Source: Nitrospirales bacterium
Lineage (GTDB): Bacteria > Nitrospirota > Nitrospiria > Nitrospirales > UBA8639
DNA: 23,671 nucleotides
NCBI GenBank assembly: GCA_029261305.1
Contig: JAJDBO010000019.1
Location: 1-23,671 of the forward strand
Direction of reading: 5' to 3'
Shown: positions 22,801 through 23,671 of the stretch, piece after piece
Position numbering within the stretch: position 1 is the stretch's first letter
How the letters are laid out: every line of letters begins with the position of its first letter
Position numbers and translations under genes: made by a program
Notes under the pieces: model-generated
The model's input: the letters and a program-made list of their open reading frames with translations, nothing else
Databases searched by the model: none
Told to the model about the DNA's origin: nothing

Positions 22801-23671
22801 CGGCCCGGCATTATCCACCCTCATCGTGTAGATCAGCGTATTGCCGGCCACGATCGGATCCACATCATCCACTTTGGTGATCGAGAGATCCGCTCCAATC
22901 GAGGTCGCCTCGATCATGACCGTATCCGGAGGGCTATTCACTGTCCCATCATTGACAATGAGCTGCGCGATATAGGTGCCATCCAGGTCGGGCACAAACG
23001 TGGGCATCACATTCGTGGGATTGGTTATGCTGGCGCTGCTAGTCGCCGGCACCGTAGTCAGCGACCAGGCAAAGGTGAGCCCATCCATATCGACATCACT
23101 CGACCCACCGCCATCTAAGGTGACCGTATCTGTCGTCATGACATTCTGATTTGGGCCGGCCTCCGCTACCGGCGCCGTGTTATCCGTCGTGATCGTCACT
23201 GTATCCGGCGCACTATCCACCGTCCCATCATTGACGATAAGCTGCGCCACATAGGTGCCAAACAGATCCACGTCAAACGTGGGCATCTCCGCTGCAGGAT
23301 CGGATAAGGTCGCACTACTCCCTGCTGGCACCGTGGTCAACGACCACGCATAGGTCAGCGGATCCATGTCCGCATCACTGGAGCCACTGCCATCCAGGGT
23401 CACCGTATCCGTGACAAAGACGGATTGATTCGGGCCGGCATCGGCCACAGGTGCTGAGTTGTCCGTGGTAATCGTGACCGTATTCGGCGCGCTATCCACC
23501 GTCCCATCATTGACGATGAGTTGCGCGACATAGGTCCCCGGCAGATCCACATCAAACATCGGCATCACCGCCGTGGTACTGGATAAGGTTGCCCCACTCC
23601 CGGCGGGCACCGTGATCAGCGACCATGCAAAGGTCAACGAATTGCCATCCACATCACTGGAGCCACCGCCA
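19303..23671 (-). CDS. giant RTX surface protein with PKD-like, DUF11 and cadherin-like domains (5' end outside the window)
   Basis: The reading frame is open through the right edge, so only the C-terminal ~1455 residues are present; the GTG near 23652 is internal, since the upstream codons continue the same repeat (GGGSSD). Order from the N-terminal side: three PKD/REJ-like repeats of 93 residues (APVADAGPNQSV, VAQLIVNDGTVDSAP); three DUF11 repeats of about 122 residues (ADLSITKVDDVDPIVAG); one cadherin-like domain (SVDENQTSAIDV); two copies of a 145-residue domain (PNLVVTKTNNVGG); two further DUF11 repeats (ADLEIT); and an RTX end with GGAGADHID, GGAGDDTIS and GGAGADRLD calcium-binding nonapeptides and a hydrophobic C-terminus, as in type I secretion substrates. 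A secreted, calcium-stabilised surface adhesin is the likely product. Secretion genes are not in the window. Confidence 0.85.
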   Translation of the reverse strand, partial: GGGSSDVDGNSLTFAWSLITVPAGSGATLSSTTAVMPMFDVDLPGTYVAQLIVNDGTVDSAPNTVTITTDNSAPVADAGPNQSVFVTDTVTLDGSGSSDADMDPLTYAWSLTTVPAGSSATLSDPAAEMPTFDVDLFGTYVAQLIVNDGTVDSAPDTVTITTDNTAPVAEAGPNQNVMTTDTVTLDGGGSSDVDMDGLTFAWSLTTVPATSSASITNPTNVMPTFVPDLDGTYIAQLIVNDGTVNSPPDTVMIEATSIGADLSITKVDDVDPIVAGNTLIYTMRVDNAGPEEAVNVVVTDVLPAGVTVLSTNGCFSDPNGVPTCPLGDIVAGQFGLYTIEVTVDTGTTGTITNQVSVTSDTSDPNNANNTVSEDTTVTAPTADLSMTKVDDVDPIVAGGTLVYTVTVNNAGPDGAENVVVTDTLPAGVTFVSTTGCAEDANGVPTCSLGDIVSGGNAQYTIQVTVDAGTTGTITNQASVTSDTSDPIAANNTVSEDTTVQLAADLSITKSDSPDPVTAGDPLTYTLSVTNLGLSDDPNTITVTDTLSTDVAFGSASGSGWTCGEAAGMVTCTRNGLAVGAAPDITINTTVDSGAASTITNNFSVSSPTTDPVPGNDSGSEDTTLNIAPTINSSATASVDENQTSAIDVQSTDDSDAEGAGLIYSFSSTGSGPGVDNGDFGLDVNTGVVTFNTAPDFETPGDAGGDNDYNVQVTVTDSGALTDVQDLTITVDNVVENGMPNLVVTKTNNVGGAGSVNNSWFWDLKVANIGTISAIFTNLGTILRDELPPGLTYSNVGIIASTGITGSSISCTRNPFTLECKANGLLGVSAGGGFTVRIEAIAATGGTYTNPPQGLICAVDPLGQVVESDDIDNGCSDTVNVTGGPNLVVTKTNNVGGSVSVNDSWFWDLKVENIGTSAATFPHLGVFLRDELPPGLTYSNGGIIASTGIVFGSISCNLNTSTLECKANGVVGIVPGGSFTVRLNVSASQAGTYTNPGIIGICAADPQFLVVETAELDNGCTDSVTVTAPLADLEITKTDGVTTATPGGSITYTIVVTNNGPGTVTDARVIDNFPSSLTSTYSSAPFGGATGNTSGSGNLNETLNMPSGSSVTYTVTSVIDSGATGTLSNTATVSSILSIDNTSANDSATDNDTLLIPEADLEITNSNGTNGVAAGLPNTYTITVTNNGPSDATNVVVIDTLDADLALVSTSGCAEDSTGVPTCSLGTISAGSNKSYTLATSVAGTATGPIVNIATVASDVTDNNSTNDSATDTDSVVAIQVGTPGDDVLAGGAGADHIDGGAGDDTISGAGGDDVLDGGAGADRLDGGADDDVLVHDAADLSVDGGSGSDTLRIDGSGLTLDFDQLAGGSTAAQRGLEIVDLTGTGDNTLQIDLEGLLDLSDTSNTLRVLGDAGDRVVATSNDWADGGSTGGFHTYTLGDATLLIADEVAAGSVIL
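20590..21460 (-). repeat. 145-residue domain repeat pair, 435-base period
   Basis: ttcaaatcccaaaacca recurs at 20945 and 21380, 435 bases apart, within two PNLVVTKTNNVGG domains that each end in a Cys-containing NGCSDTV/NGCTDSV strand. Confidence 0.75.
22165..22895 (-). repeat. DUF11 tandem repeat pair, 366-base period
   Basis: GTGTCTTCCGACAC and more than 100 following bases recur at 22181 and 22547 with few differences, a spacing of 366 bases (122 residues). This points to recent duplication. Confidence 0.75.
22917..23671 (-). repeat. PKD-like tandem repeats, 279-base period
   Basis: The block tcccatcattgac with its flanks recurs at about 22944, 23223 and 23502, exactly 279 bases (93 residues) apart. 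Copies are very similar at the DNA level, and the array continues past the window edge. Confidence 0.8.

Overview
The window looks like an accessory region of a Gram-negative-type bacterial chromosome. It has strong Shine-Dalgarno sites, two Sec signal peptides, and an RTX-ended giant adhesin of the type I secretion kind. There are no rRNA, tRNA or housekeeping genes, so the taxon cannot be fixed. Nitrospirota or a similar environmental lineage is only a guess.

Positions 173-17319 hold nine co-oriented minus-strand genes, read from high to low coordinates. They are: a 1298-residue protein with a hydrophobic Gly/Ala-rich core and a beta-propeller-like C-terminal part; four tandem paralogues of about 550 residues; a 353-base gap with a 24-base perfect inverted repeat; a pentapeptide-repeat protein; a short sulfatase; a secreted purple-acid-phosphatase-like metallophosphatase; and a class 3 lipase. 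Spacings within the two blocks are 20-99 bases, so one or two transcription units are likely. A candidate sigma-54 promoter and upstream palindromes precede the first gene.

The main result is the identity proposed for the four paralogues. Their whole length follows, in order, the layout of the animal BPI/LBP/CETP family (two-barrel TULIP lipid-binding proteins): an N-terminal barrel, a proline-rich linker, a second barrel and the characteristic C-terminal tail. They have no signal peptide. Together with a lipase, a phosphatase and a sulfatase they suggest a system for binding and processing lipids, or lipid-directed effectors. A second result is an unnamed module of about 60 residues shared by the pentapeptide protein and the 1298-residue protein, which ties the two ends of the cluster together.

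Positions 17320-18065 are a divergent regulatory gap. A plus-strand gene (18066-18932) encodes an exported HEAT-repeat protein. From 19303 to the right edge lies the C-terminal part of a minus-strand giant surface protein (PKD-like, DUF11, cadherin-like and RTX domains). Its base composition changes sharply at domain borders, indicating a mosaic origin.
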